Assembly: GCF_025971955.1 (NCBI RefSeq)
Contig: NZ_JAPDMX010000007.1
Span: 1-64,000 of the forward strand
DNA: 64,000 bases
DNA from: Shewanella subflava
GTDB lineage: Bacteria > Pseudomonadota > Gammaproteobacteria > Enterobacterales > Shewanellaceae
Direction: 5' to 3'
Numbering within the stretch: position 1 is the stretch's first letter; every line of letters starts with the position of its first letter. This document shows positions 52,006 through 61,090 of the stretch, piece after piece. The position numbers and the translations under genes are program-made. The notes under the pieces are model-generated. The model had not been told where the DNA came from, did not search any database, and worked only from the letters and a program-made list of their open reading frames with translations.

Positions 52006-53235
52006 TTAAAACAATACGCGGGTACGAATAGTGCCTTCAATTTGCTTCAGTTCGACTAACGCTTCTTCTGCTTGGTCAGAGTCGACCTCCATCACCACAT
52101 AACCAATCTCTGCTGTAGTTTGCAGGTATTGAGCGGCAATGTTGATGCCTTTCGCCGAGAAAGCTTGGTTAATCTTGATTAATACACCCGGACGGTTGTG
52201 GTGAATATGCAATAAGCGTGATGCTCCAGCGTGTTGTGCAAGCGATACTTCAGGGAAGTTAACAGCAGATACCGTTGAACCATTGTCTGAGTATTTAGCC
52301 AGTTTACCAGCAACTTCAACGCCAATGTTTTCCTGAGCTTCAGCTGTACTGCCACCAATATGAGGTGTGAGTAACACATTGTCTAAGCCGCGTAACGGAC
52401 TGATAAACTCATCATCATTTGATTTTGGCTCAACGGGAAATACATCAATAGCTGCGCCAGCAATGTGCTCAGATTTAACCGCTTCAGCAAGCGCTTCGAT
52501 GTCGACAACTGTGCCGCGTGATGCATTGATGAAGAAACTGCCTTGACGCATTTGACTGAACTCTTTAGCACCAAACATATCTTTAGTTTGTGGCGTTTCA
52601 GGCACGTGCAAACTAACCACATCAGCTGTGGCTAACAAGTTTTCTAAATCATGTACCTGAGAGGCGTTACCCAGGGGTAATTTATCTTCAATATCGAAGA
52701 AGACCACGCGCATACCAAGGGTTTCGGCTAAAATACCTAACTGAGTACCGATATGACCATAACCGATTACGCCGAGTGTTTTACCGCGCACTTCAACACT
52801 GCCGTTGGCACTTTTTAGCCAGCCACCACGGTGACACTGCGCATTACGCTGCGGAATGCCACGCATTAGCATGATGATTTCACCAATCACTAATTCAGCA
52901 ACACTGCGGGTGTTAGAAAACGGCGCGTTAAAAACAGGGACACCGAGTTTTTCAGCCGCGGCTAGGTCAACCTGGTTTGTGCCAATACAAAAACAGCCAA
53001 TTGCAACCAGTTTTTCTGCATGCTTAAGTACTTCAGCAGTTAATTGAGTGCGTGAGCGTAACCCTACAAAATGTGCATCTTTGATAGATTCGAGTAACTG
53101 GCTCTCATCTAATGAAGCTTTGTGATACTCAATGTTGGTATAGCCTGCTCTTTCTAGTACATCTACCGCACTTTGGTGGACGCCCTCCAACAGCAGGATT
53201 TTTATCTTATCCTTGTCAAGCGAATGTTTCGCCAT
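52006..53235 (-). CDS. serA: D-3-phosphoglycerate dehydrogenase
   Basis: A 409-residue enzyme (E. coli 410): NAD-binding GVIGYGHIGTQLG, catalytic His region LLTPHIGGSTAEAQENIG, and a C-terminal ACT domain (about 335-409; HNRPGVLIKINQAFSAKGINI) that binds serine for feedback inhibition. First step of serine synthesis. GAGGGT precedes the start. Divergent from yjdF. Confidence 0.97.
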   Translation of the reverse strand: MAKHSLDKDKIKILLLEGVHQSAVDVLERAGYTNIEYHKASLDESQLLESIKDAHFVGLRSRTQLTAEVLKHAEKLVAIGCFCIGTNQVDLAAAEKLGVPVFNAPFSNTRSVAELVIGEIIMLMRGIPQRNAQCHRGGWLKSANGSVEVRGKTLGVIGYGHIGTQLGILAETLGMRVVFFDIEDKLPLGNASQVHDLENLLATADVVSLHVPETPQTKDMFGAKEFSQMRQGSFFINASRGTVVDIEALAEAVKSEHIAGAAIDVFPVEPKSNDDEFISPLRGLDNVLLTPHIGGSTAEAQENIGVEVAGKLAKYSDNGSTVSAVNFPEVSLAQHAGASRLLHIHHNRPGVLIKINQAFSAKGINIAAQYLQTTAEIGYVVMEVDSDQAEEALVELKQIEGTIRTRVLF

Positions 53236-53375
53236 GATATGGGTACCCTCTAATGTGTAATTGCTGATTTAGTACCTAAAGTACTTATGCTTATGATATC
53301 AGTTAGTTTACTATTAATATCTGCTCCCAAGCGACGTCAAATCAACTACTTTATTTACAGTAGGTGAGGCCTGTT

Positions 53376-53429
53376 CTACTTTGGGAAAATATGCGACTTC
53401 CAACGCATAGCCAAAGTAGCACTTTTTTT
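53376..53429 (+). terminator. Terminator-like hairpin in the leader of yjdF
   Basis: Outer stem CTACTTTGG (53376-53384) / CCAAAGTAG (53411-53419), inner stem TATGCG (53390-53395) / CGCATA (53404-53409), then T7 at 53423-53429. It has terminator form only on the plus strand, although the nearest upstream plus-strand gene is a pseudogene region over 2.6 kb away. It may end a short leader RNA or act as an attenuator for yjdF. Confidence 0.75.
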
Positions 53430-53448
53430 GCCCATTGTGGAGGGCTAG

Positions 53449-53511
53449 ATGGCTAAAGTTAATATTCTAATTTTAGAACAATATCGAATAAGAGGAATTT
53501 TCATTGCATAA
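53449..53511 (+). CDS. Putative 20-residue leader peptide overlapping yjdF
   Basis: A short ORF, MAKVNILILEQYRIRGIFIA, with strong SD GGAGGG at 53439-53444, five bases before the ATG. Its stop (53509-53511) overlaps the TTG start of yjdF by eight bases, a layout that would couple translation. Too short for family assignment; coding is inferred from the SD and overlap. Confidence 0.45.
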   Translation: MAKVNILILEQYRIRGIFIA

Positions 53512-54103
53512 TAAAATGATATGGATAGTTATTTATGCCGCGGTATTGCTTTGGTCGGTTAGCGATCCCAAAGATATGTTCACCTGGTGGCTTGAAGCTA
53601 TCCCAGCACTTATTGCTGCGGTACTTTTGCTGGCAACACGTCATCGCTTCCAATTCACCTCATTGGCTTACTGGCTGATCCTTGTTCATTGTATTGTGTT
53701 GTTTATTGGGGCGAGATATACCTACGCAGAGGTGCCTTTATTTGATTGGCTTGCCCAGATGATGGGAAGTGAGCGAAATAACTATGACAAAGTTGGTCAT
53801 TTCGCTCAGGGTTTTGTCCCCGTAATCCTTGCTCGAGAAATTATGTTACGTAATGGAGTCTTAAAGGTGGGGGCTTGGTGTCAGTTTTTATCTGTCTGTT
53901 TTGTATTGGCGTTTTCTGCTTTTTATGAGCTCATTGAGTGGTGGGTGGCAGCAGCGACTGGCGAAGATGCCGAGGCCTTTTTAGGCACTCAAGGTTACGT
54001 TTGGGATACTCAGTCTGATATGTTTTTGGCATTAATCGGGGGGATTTGTGGATTACTGTTATTAACCCGTCTGCATAATCGCCAAATTAGCCGTATCAAA
54101 TAA
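53504..54103 (+). CDS. yjdF: DUF2238 inner-membrane protein YjdF
   Basis: A 199-residue protein with about six membrane helices and the conserved acidic/aromatic motifs of DUF2238 (YDKVGHFAQGFVPVILARE; AFYELIEWWVAAATGEDAEAFLGTQGYVWDTQSDM). TTG at 53504 is preferred over ATG at 53516 because AGAGGA at 53491-53496 is spaced seven bases from it. Function unknown. Not related to the B. subtilis YjdF whose mRNA carries a riboswitch. Confidence 0.88.
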   Translation: MHNKMIWIVIYAAVLLWSVSDPKDMFTWWLEAIPALIAAVLLLATRHRFQFTSLAYWLILVHCIVLFIGARYTYAEVPLFDWLAQMMGSERNNYDKVGHFAQGFVPVILAREIMLRNGVLKVGAWCQFLSVCFVLAFSAFYELIEWWVAAATGEDAEAFLGTQGYVWDTQSDMFLALIGGICGLLLLTRLHNRQISRIK

Positions 54104-54411
54104 ACCTAATTAGATGTTTACAGTCATTTTTTGTCAGGCAATATGCGGATTAATACTTTTGAATGACTAGGTTTACTGTCTATCTAATTAATTTCTACTA
54201 TGCTTGTTACTCTATTTACAAGGTTTACACCTTTTGTCGTAATCTCGGTTAATTACGTGTAGCATCGTTACAATAATTGGGTATAAAATAAAATTCAGGA
54301 CGATGTTTGAGTACTCATGCTTTAGCCTATTTCATATTCATGAAGTTGAAACCAACGTATGATAATAAATAGAGTGCTTGAACGTAATAACACTTTTCAG
54401 GGAGAAGAGTC
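54104..54411. other. Leader and promoter region of the csgD-like gene
   Basis: About 310 AT-rich bp. In enterics csgD has a long, heavily regulated leader; the length here allows the same, but I see no clear promoter hexamers or terminator. Confidence 0.35.
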
Positions 54412-55080
54412 ATGAGCTCAACTACGTATGAGTTGGTGTTTTTACATCAATTATCTGCCCCTTGCCACCTTGCTATTCTTGCTGAGTCTATAGGATTAAA
54501 GACCCGCATTGTTAAGCAAGCTGGTGAGTTAGAGTTAGAAAAAAAATCCAATAGCTTTTATCTGGTTTCCCAAAAAGGAGCCGCTCTCGATAATAAAGGC
54601 ATCCCCTTGCTTGTCTCTCGTATTGTGAACCATGTACCTGTTGCTTTATACCAAGTAGAACGCGGTTCTTTAGACCAAGAGTCAGCTTTGCTATTGGGGG
54701 TACGCGGATTATTGTATGCCGATCAACGCATGGATTTAATGTTAACGGGTTTACGTAAAATGGTATCAGATGAACTTTGGTACGACCGCCCCTTGATTAG
54801 CAAAATGTTTAGACGATTGGTACAGAAGCTGGACAATAACAACGAAATTCCCGAAGACACGGTTGCAATGCTGCAAATGTTAACCAGTAGAGAAAGAACT
54901 ATTATTCAATTGGTTTCCAGTGGTGCGCGGAATAAAGAAATTGCCCATCGTTTATGTATCAGCGAACACACAGTCAAAGCGCATATTTCTTCTATTTTTC
55001 GTAAAACCCAATCCCGAAATAGAGTCGAGTTATTACGTTGGGCTCAAACCTATCAAACTCATTTTGAACTAGTGAGTTAA
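54412..55080 (+). CDS. csgD: LuxR-type regulator, CsgD-like
   Basis: A 222-residue regulator with an N-terminal receiver-like domain lacking the acidic pocket pattern of a phosphorylated receiver, and a C-terminal LuxR helix-turn-helix (LTSRERTIIQLVSSGARNKEIAHRLCISEHTVKAHISSIF, about residues 152-191). This is the CsgD layout. It converges on the curlin genes, whose expression it probably controls. GGGAGAAGAG precedes the start. The gene symbol is inferred from context plus architecture. Confidence 0.78.
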   Translation: MSSTTYELVFLHQLSAPCHLAILAESIGLKTRIVKQAGELELEKKSNSFYLVSQKGAALDNKGIPLLVSRIVNHVPVALYQVERGSLDQESALLLGVRGLLYADQRMDLMLTGLRKMVSDELWYDRPLISKMFRRLVQKLDNNNEIPEDTVAMLQMLTSRERTIIQLVSSGARNKEIAHRLCISEHTVKAHISSIFRKTQSRNRVELLRWAQTYQTHFELVS

Positions 55081-55096
55081 TAACAAATGTCAAATG

Positions 55097-55122
55097 AAAA
55101 AGGGAGCCATCGCTCCCTTTTT
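55097..55122. terminator. Bidirectional terminator between csgD and csgA-like genes
   Basis: AAAAAGGGAGC-CATC-GCTCCCTTTTT between converging genes. Confidence 0.92.
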
Positions 55123-55138
55123 GTGTAAATAGTGACAG

Positions 55139-56626
55139 TTAGTTCTGAATCACAGTGGCACTATTAAAATCACCTACTTGTGTCACACTTACAGAGTTGT
55201 CAGCACCCGCCTGTGAGCCAGTAACGATGTTATCATTACCTGTTTGAGAAACAATAAAGCTATTGTTATCACCTACAATGGCAAATGCCCCACCAGTTTC
55301 ACCACCAACCCAGTTACCGTCGCCAGATTGTATGATATCAACAAGGTTTTCATTGCCAAGCACCAGTAAGTCAACAAGGTTTACATCCCCGACTTGAGTC
55401 ACATCGACTTCAGTATTTAAGTCACCAGACACTGAGGCTAGAACTTCATTGTCATTACCATCTTGTTCAACATCCACTTCATTATCATTGCCAACGATTT
55501 CAACTAAGGCAAAGTTTACATCACCTTCTTGGTCGATTTCGATGTCATTATCATCACCGACTGAGAATGCGAAAATGGTGTTATTGTCACCGTCTGATAA
55601 TAAGTTGAAATCGTTGTCATTGCCGTAAGTACCAAATGCGGCATAGTTAGCGTCGCCTTCTTGATCAAGATCAACATCATTGTCATCACCCAAGACTTCA
55701 AATTCAGCTTGGTTAGCATCACCTTCTTGCTCTATATCGATATTATTATTATTACCATCAATGACGGCAATCAGTGTGTCACCGACAGTATTTGATTGAC
55801 CTTCTTGGTCAATTTCAACATGGTTATCATCGCCTGTAGTGAACTCAAATACCGCAATGTTTCCATCACCTTCTTGTTCAATACTGATATCGTTATCTGA
55901 ACCATCAAGTGCGTATATAAATCCGGTGTTCAAGTTACCAATTTGTTCCATATCGACAGTATTATTGTCACCGGATATCCCTCGAACCCCAGCAACATTA
56001 CTGTTGCCGTCTTGGTTGGTCGTCACATCGTTGTTATTGCCTATGTTAGGAGTTAAATCCAGCGCGATTAAGCCGGCCTGATTTCCATTACCTATTTGAG
56101 TTATATCGCCATCGTTGTCATTGCCTTGAACCCGAAATACAGCAAAGTTATTATCGCCATCTTGTGAAACTGTCGCGCTATTTGCATCTCCTATCAGTTC
56201 AATATTGCTTTCGTTAATGTCACCGACTTGCTCAATATCAACAATATTAGTGCTGCCAGTAACCTGTACATCACTCTGATTAAAGAAACCATCTTGGGTC
56301 ACGCTGGTTAAGTTCTCATTGCCTTCTAATGCGATGTTAGAAATATGCCAGTCAGCGGTTTGAATCACTTCGACGTCATTTTCATCGCCATTTGATGTTA
56401 CGTAAGATTCTAGCCATACCCCATTTTGAGAAATCGTAGCGGCTTGATCGTTGCCTGTTTGATTTACGATGGATTGATTTAAAATCCCCGTTTGTTCCGA
56501 TTTTACATCTTGGCCTACACCATCTTGCATAATGGAGATATTACTGACATCACTTGCAAAAGCTTGTGAAGATAAGCTTGCTGCAATGGCTAATGCTAAT
56601 AACGTTTTAGTTGCTTGAGATTTCAT
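55139..56626 (-). CDS. Giant acidic curlin repeat protein (CsgA-like major subunit)
   Basis: A 495-residue secreted amyloid candidate. Signal peptide cleaved after AFA-SD. The rest is about twenty curlin-type repeats of roughly 22 residues, each with a Q-x-G-x-x-N turn (MEQIGNLN, IEQEGDGN, LDQEGDAN, VTQVGDVN). E. coli CsgA is 151 residues with five repeats. The mature protein has only one Lys and two Arg but a very large number of Asp and Glu, and no Cys. GGGAGCG precedes the ATG. It follows csgB-like by 14 bp and should be secreted by CsgG, not encoded here. Confidence 0.88.
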   Translation of the reverse strand: MKSQATKTLLALAIAASLSSQAFASDVSNISIMQDGVGQDVKSEQTGILNQSIVNQTGNDQAATISQNGVWLESYVTSNGDENDVEVIQTADWHISNIALEGNENLTSVTQDGFFNQSDVQVTGSTNIVDIEQVGDINESNIELIGDANSATVSQDGDNNFAVFRVQGNDNDGDITQIGNGNQAGLIALDLTPNIGNNNDVTTNQDGNSNVAGVRGISGDNNTVDMEQIGNLNTGFIYALDGSDNDISIEQEGDGNIAVFEFTTGDDNHVEIDQEGQSNTVGDTLIAVIDGNNNNIDIEQEGDANQAEFEVLGDDNDVDLDQEGDANYAAFGTYGNDNDFNLLSDGDNNTIFAFSVGDDNDIEIDQEGDVNFALVEIVGNDNEVDVEQDGNDNEVLASVSGDLNTEVDVTQVGDVNLVDLLVLGNENLVDIIQSGDGNWVGGETGGAFAIVGDNNSFIVSQTGNDNIVTGSQAGADNSVSVTQVGDFNSATVIQN

Positions 56627-56640
56627 ATGACGCTCCCTGT

Positions 56641-57081
56641 TTAATATTGCGTTATTGTGATTGCAGCACCATCTGCAATCTGTTCAATTGAGAAATTTGC
56701 ACTTCCTAGTTGATTTAATTGTGCTCGATTATCATTTCCAGTTTGGATAATTGAAGCAGTATTTTTCTCGCCTGCTTGTAACAGCTCTATTTCATTATTC
56801 ACGCCAAATTGAGCAATGTGCGCCTGATTGTTGTCTCCAAGCTGTAATACAGATGCATGATTGAACTCGCCATCTTGCAAAAAACTTGCTTGGTTTAACA
56901 TGCCTAGTTGGATCAAATTAACCATGTCACCACGATTATTATTCTCTAACAAGGTTTGCAATGTGACAGGTAAATCAATATCAACAAACGGATCCTTTTT
57001 ACCTTCCTGTGCAAAGGCGGACAATGCAAGGCTGGACAGCAGGAGGGTGATACATAACGTTTTTGTCACTGAAATTAGCAT
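56641..57081 (-). CDS. csgB: Curlin minor subunit (CsgB-like nucleator)
   Basis: A 146-residue secreted protein. Signal peptide ends SAFA-QE; curlin repeats follow in the C-terminal two-thirds (VNLIQLGMLNQASFLQDGEF, SVLQLGDNNQAHIAQFGVNN, IIQTGNDNRAQLNQLGSAN). Size, order before the large curlin and ending in a hydrophobic ITITQY match CsgB, which anchors and nucleates the fibre. AAAGGAG is five bases from the ATG at 57081. Confidence 0.85.
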   Translation of the reverse strand: MLISVTKTLCITLLLSSLALSAFAQEGKKDPFVDIDLPVTLQTLLENNNRGDMVNLIQLGMLNQASFLQDGEFNHASVLQLGDNNQAHIAQFGVNNEIELLQAGEKNTASIIQTGNDNRAQLNQLGSANFSIEQIADGAAITITQY

Positions 57082-57118
57082 GAACACTCCTTTGCATTAC
57101 ATGAAACGTAGCGGCGAT

Positions 57119-57145
57119 GACTCACTCGAACGAGTCAAATGACTC
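57119..57145. promoter_or_regulatory. Inverted/direct GACTC repeats upstream of csgB
   Basis: ACTCG-AA-CGAGT (57124-57135) inside a larger GACTC ... GAGTC ... GACTC array, about 40-65 bp upstream of the csgB-like start. A possible operator for the CsgD-like or another regulator; function is inference. Confidence 0.35.
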
Positions 57146-57485
57146 GACCAACTTACGGGCTCTGCATGGTCATATCAATTGAACAAATGGGTATTTATTT
57201 TTAAGCATTGATTAAGGTTTTTAAGAGGGTTTTTTTAGTTTTTTGTTTATTAACAGTGATTTATGCTTTTTATTTTGGGTGTTAATTCTTATGGGCTAGG
57301 TTAATTAGGTTAGTAGTTAAGTTGTATTTATCTAACTCATACTTTCCAAATAACTTTGCTTATGGCAACAATCTTGGTGCAAAAATATTGCCGGATAAAT
57401 TGCGTACCCTGAGTCAATGGACACATTTGTAACGTATTTAGCTGTGCCGGTTCTGGAATCAATAAGGACGATAGGAAACCAGTAT
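57146..57485. other. Divergent intergenic region, csgBA / subtilase
   Basis: About 340 AT-rich bp that should contain promoters for both divergent units. No clear hexamers or terminators. AGGA at 57472-57475 precedes the chosen subtilase start. Confidence 0.35.
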
Positions 57486-59996
57486 ATGTCGATTAAAATA
57501 ACACCCGTTGCTTTAGCTATCGCGTCAGCAATGGCAATGACTTCTGCAGTGCCAGTGATGGCTAAGCAAGCTGTAACTTACCAGAAAGATACGATCTTAG
57601 TGGTCTATAAAGACAACGCGACAAAATTTGAGCGCACAACAGCACAAAAGCTTGTTGGCGCAACGCTCAAAGATGTCAATGCTGATGGTGTAGATGATCA
57701 ATTCAGCCATCTTCTGAATGGAAAATTAGCTCGATTAAGTTTAAAAAATGGGGCGGATGTTCAAAAAGCGATCAAAATGATCAGCAAGCATCCTGCTGTT
57801 AAATATGCCGAACCTAACTATATTGTTCGTGCGATTGGCATGCCGGATGACCCCAGTTTTGTTGACCTTTGGGGTTTACATAATACTGGTCAAAGTGGAG
57901 GTTTAGCAGGAGCTGATATTGATGCTGTTGCTGCATGGGATATTTCAACTGGCGACAGCAATGTTGTGGTGGGTGTGATTGACACGGGTGTCGATTATAA
58001 CCATCCAGACTTACAAGCCAATATGTGGGTTAACCCAGGTGAAATTGCAGGTAACGGTATTGATGATGATGGTAATGGTGTTATCGATGATATTCATGGT
58101 TATAACGCAAACGCTAATACTGGTGATCCAATGGATGGTAATGGACACGGAACACACGTATCGGGCACTATTGGCGCCAAAGGTAACAATGGGGTAGGCG
58201 TTGTCGGCGTTAACTGGGATGTGAGCATTATTGGCTGTCAGTTCTTAGACGCAAGCGGATCAGGCTCGACGGCTGGTGCTATTGCATGTATTGACTACAT
58301 GACTAATTTAAAACTTAATCATGGTGTCGATGTTAAAGCGACAAACAATTCTTGGGGCGGCGGTGGTTTCAGTCAGGCATTAAAAGATGCCATAGATAAC
58401 GCTGGTGATGCTGGTATATTATTTGTCGCAGCTGCTGGTAATGACGCATATGATAATGATATTACACCTAGTTATCCTGCAAGTTACGATTCAGATGTTG
58501 TTATGGCCATTGCCAGTACAGATCGCAATGACAACATGTCAAGTTTCTCTCAGTGGGGGTTAAACAGTGTTGATATCGGGGCACCAGGCTCGGCTATTTT
58601 ATCTACTATCCCAGGAGGGGGTTATGACACCTACTCTGGGACTTCAATGGCTACGCCACATGTAACCGGAGCGGCAGCATTAGTTTGGTCGCTTAATCCT
58701 GATCTTACTCCTGTTGAAATGAAAGAGTTGCTTATGGTGTCAGGTGATACAAATGCCACTCTAACTGGACGCACCGTTGCAGGGACTCGATTGAATGTGG
58801 CTTCCGCATTAGATGCAGCGAACCCAGCACCAGGATTTCGTTTTACCGCGACTCCTGCATCACAAGAGGTTGAAGTGGGAAGCGCCGTTAGTTATGACTT
58901 TAACTTAGGCAGTATTGCAGGCTGGGATGCTACAGTGGCATTAACTGTCGATGTTACGCCGAGTTTAAACGGTGTGAGTTTGTCGAGTAATAGCGTTGGT
59001 GCTGGTGATGATTTTAGTGTTGATGTTGCCACTGACTCAAATGCGGCATGGGGGGATTATGTTATCACTGTTACAGGTGACGACGGTGCAACAGTGAAAA
59101 CTAAGTCTGTATCGTTAACTGTTTACCCGCAAGGGTTAACAGATTTTCCTTATAGCAATGATGACGCTATTGCGATTCCTGATGATGATTCTGCAGGTAT
59201 TTCAAGCACGATTAATGTACCAGATAATGTCACTGTATTTGGATTAACAGCAAGTGTTGATATTTCACATACTTGGATAGGTGATTTAGTGGTTACTCTA
59301 ACCTCTCCAACGGGGACTGAATCTGTTTTACATAACCGTGAAGGTGGCAATGCTGACAATATTGTTAAATCTTGGGATTTAAGTGTTTTTAATGGCGAAA
59401 TGGCAATGGGTGATTGGACATTATCTGTATCTGATAATGTTGGTGCTGATGTCGGGACATTAAACAACTGGGGATTAACCATCACAGGGTTGGGAGATGC
59501 AGCACCTGCGGCACCTGTTGCTGGTTTTGATTATGTTGTCGATGGCTTACAAGTCACATTTACAGATACCAGTTCAGACGCTAATGATGATATTACTACC
59601 TATGCTTGGGAATTTGGCGATGGTTCTACATCAGTAGATGTCAGCCCAACGTATACTTATGCAGCAGCAGGTATTTACACTGTTAGCTTAACGGTTACGG
59701 ATGCAGAAGGTAATACCAATTCCATCACTACAGATGTTGAAGTTTTTGAGCATGCTATTGAAGCTGATGTGATTAGAGCAATGCTTTCACGACGCGGCAG
59801 TGCATTAGTCGATTTAACCTGGAATGGTGCGGTAGGTGAAAGTGTCGATATTTATCGCGATGGTGAAATGATTGCCACTACGGATAACGATGGACGTTTC
59901 CGAGATCGTTTCAGTGCCTCTGCAAGTACAGTCACTTATAAAATCTGCGAAACATCCAGTACTTTGTGCTCAGAGACATTTGTCGCGCAGTTTTAA
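57486..59996 (+). CDS. Secreted S8 subtilisin-like protease with P and PKD domains
   Basis: An 836-residue exported protease. Signal peptide (cleavage after VMA-KQ), an I9-like propeptide (about 30-115), then the subtilase domain with Asp166 (GVIDTGVDYNHPD), His221 (GNGHGTHVSG) and Ser387 (SGTSMATPHVTGAAAL). Next a spacer, a proprotein-convertase P domain (about 550-670; HTWIGDLVVTLTSPTGTES), a PKD domain (about 678-757; YAWEFGDGS) and a short beta-sandwich with two Cys. Likely secreted by the type II system. The chosen ATG gives a normal signal peptide; the frame is open 23 codons upstream. Confidence 0.93.
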   Translation: MSIKITPVALAIASAMAMTSAVPVMAKQAVTYQKDTILVVYKDNATKFERTTAQKLVGATLKDVNADGVDDQFSHLLNGKLARLSLKNGADVQKAIKMISKHPAVKYAEPNYIVRAIGMPDDPSFVDLWGLHNTGQSGGLAGADIDAVAAWDISTGDSNVVVGVIDTGVDYNHPDLQANMWVNPGEIAGNGIDDDGNGVIDDIHGYNANANTGDPMDGNGHGTHVSGTIGAKGNNGVGVVGVNWDVSIIGCQFLDASGSGSTAGAIACIDYMTNLKLNHGVDVKATNNSWGGGGFSQALKDAIDNAGDAGILFVAAAGNDAYDNDITPSYPASYDSDVVMAIASTDRNDNMSSFSQWGLNSVDIGAPGSAILSTIPGGGYDTYSGTSMATPHVTGAAALVWSLNPDLTPVEMKELLMVSGDTNATLTGRTVAGTRLNVASALDAANPAPGFRFTATPASQEVEVGSAVSYDFNLGSIAGWDATVALTVDVTPSLNGVSLSSNSVGAGDDFSVDVATDSNAAWGDYVITVTGDDGATVKTKSVSLTVYPQGLTDFPYSNDDAIAIPDDDSAGISSTINVPDNVTVFGLTASVDISHTWIGDLVVTLTSPTGTESVLHNREGGNADNIVKSWDLSVFNGEMAMGDWTLSVSDNVGADVGTLNNWGLTITGLGDAAPAAPVAGFDYVVDGLQVTFTDTSSDANDDITTYAWEFGDGSTSVDVSPTYTYAAAGIYTVSLTVTDAEGNTNSITTDVEVFEHAIEADVIRAMLSRRGSALVDLTWNGAVGESVDIYRDGEMIATTDNDGRFRDRFSASASTVTYKICETSSTLCSETFVAQF

Positions 59997-60019
59997 TTAA
60001 TTTAATTTCAATGTTTTTC

Positions 60020-60045
60020 AAAGGGAGCTAAGTGCTCCCTTTTGC
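60020..60045 (+). terminator. Terminator after the subtilase
   Basis: AAAGGGAGC-taagt-GCTCCCTTTT, 24 bp after the stop. Confidence 0.85.
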
Positions 60046-60302
60046 ATTCCTATATCGAACGTATTCTATTAAGTTTGTTCGGTTAGTTAATCATTTTGAG
60101 CAACATTGTGCTGATAACTAGTCCCATTTACCCTTCAATAGGGACTTCTGCTTTGGTTTCAATGTCGGTTGACCTCTCTGATCCTTGGTGTCGTATTGCA
60201 AATCTCCTATTTTATCATTATGTCAGTTACACTACTTTAGCTGTTTCTTCTTACTTCATCTCGCAGTACACTAAAAACATAATTGTTAACTGGATGTATT
60301 CA

Positions 60303-60740
60303 ATGAGTATTTGGTTTAGAGACGTGACACTGGAAGATTGTGAGCGTTTAGATGCGGGGATGAACGGTAAGGGCACTTTGATGCGTACATTAGGCATTAA
60401 AATCACCGAAATAGGTGATGATTATATGAAAGCAACAATGCCTGCTGATCCCAGTGTTCACAACCCTTTAGGCATTGTCCATGGTGGCGCAAATGTGGCA
60501 TTAGCTGAAACAGTAGCCAGTTATGCGGCTAACTTTGTTGTCGATTTCACTCAATTCTATTGTGTGGGCCAAGAGATCAATGCTAACCACTTAAAAGCTT
60601 CTCGTAATGGTACATTAACAGCAACAGCTAGACCTGTTCATATTGGTAAGCGTAGCTCTGTATGGGAGATTTTAGTCCATAACAGCGCCAATGATTTATG
60701 CTGTATATCACGGATGACAGCGGCAGTTGTCGAACGGTGA
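60303..60740 (+). CDS. Hotdog-fold (PaaI/YdiI-like) thioesterase
   Basis: A 145-residue 4HBT-family thioesterase. The active-site helix GIVHGGANVALAETVAS carries the HGG motif and the catalytic acidic residue. It would hydrolyse acyl- or aryl-CoA esters. ATG at 60303 fits family length; the frame is open to 60096, and an ATG at 60294 is an alternative. Substrate not known. Confidence 0.85.
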   Translation: MSIWFRDVTLEDCERLDAGMNGKGTLMRTLGIKITEIGDDYMKATMPADPSVHNPLGIVHGGANVALAETVASYAANFVVDFTQFYCVGQEINANHLKASRNGTLTATARPVHIGKRSSVWEILVHNSANDLCCISRMTAAVVER

Positions 60741-60798
60741 TTTCATCTTATTGGGATAAGCTATACTCACTAGATGAATGTACTTTTGGGAGTGACTA

Positions 60799-61047
60799 AT
60801 GGATACCGCAACAATCTGGGAATGGGTGGGATATCTTGCCTCTGTCGTCGTAGCCATTTCGTTAATGATGGCAAATATCAAAAAACTTCGCTGGTGGAAT
60901 TTGGTTGGCGCGGCGTTATTTGTTGCTTATGGGTTAGCCATTGATGCTATTCCTGTCGCATTAGTGAATTTTTTCATTGTGTTAATTGATGCTTATTATT
61001 TAGTGAAATTGTATCGTGAGCCAATCGTACCGCCGTCTGCAGATTAA
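60799..61047 (+). CDS. Small inner-membrane protein (YgjV-like)
   Basis: An 82-residue protein with three hydrophobic segments (about 9-26, 33-48, 52-70). GGGAG is close to the ATG. Resembles half of a YgjV-type membrane protein (IKKLRWWNLVGAALFVAYGL). Function unknown. A terminator follows. Confidence 0.65.
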   Translation: MDTATIWEWVGYLASVVVAISLMMANIKKLRWWNLVGAALFVAYGLAIDAIPVALVNFFIVLIDAYYLVKLYREPIVPPSAD

Positions 61048-61066
61048 CCTTGTTACTTTGCCCATC

Positions 61067-61090
61067 GCCGAAGCATGCTTCGGCTTTTTA
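61067..61090 (+). terminator. Terminator after the small membrane protein gene
   Basis: GCCGAAGCATGCTTCGGC palindrome followed by T5. Confidence 0.9.

Noticed and set aside
53236..53503. yjdF riboswitch
   Set aside because: The known yjdF riboswitch precedes an unrelated Bacillus protein of the same name; nothing here resembles its conserved core.
55139..56626. Regular DNA repeats resembling a repeat array such as CRISPR
   Set aside because: The periodicity is that of codons for curlin repeats, units vary, and there are no spacers of uniform length or cas genes.
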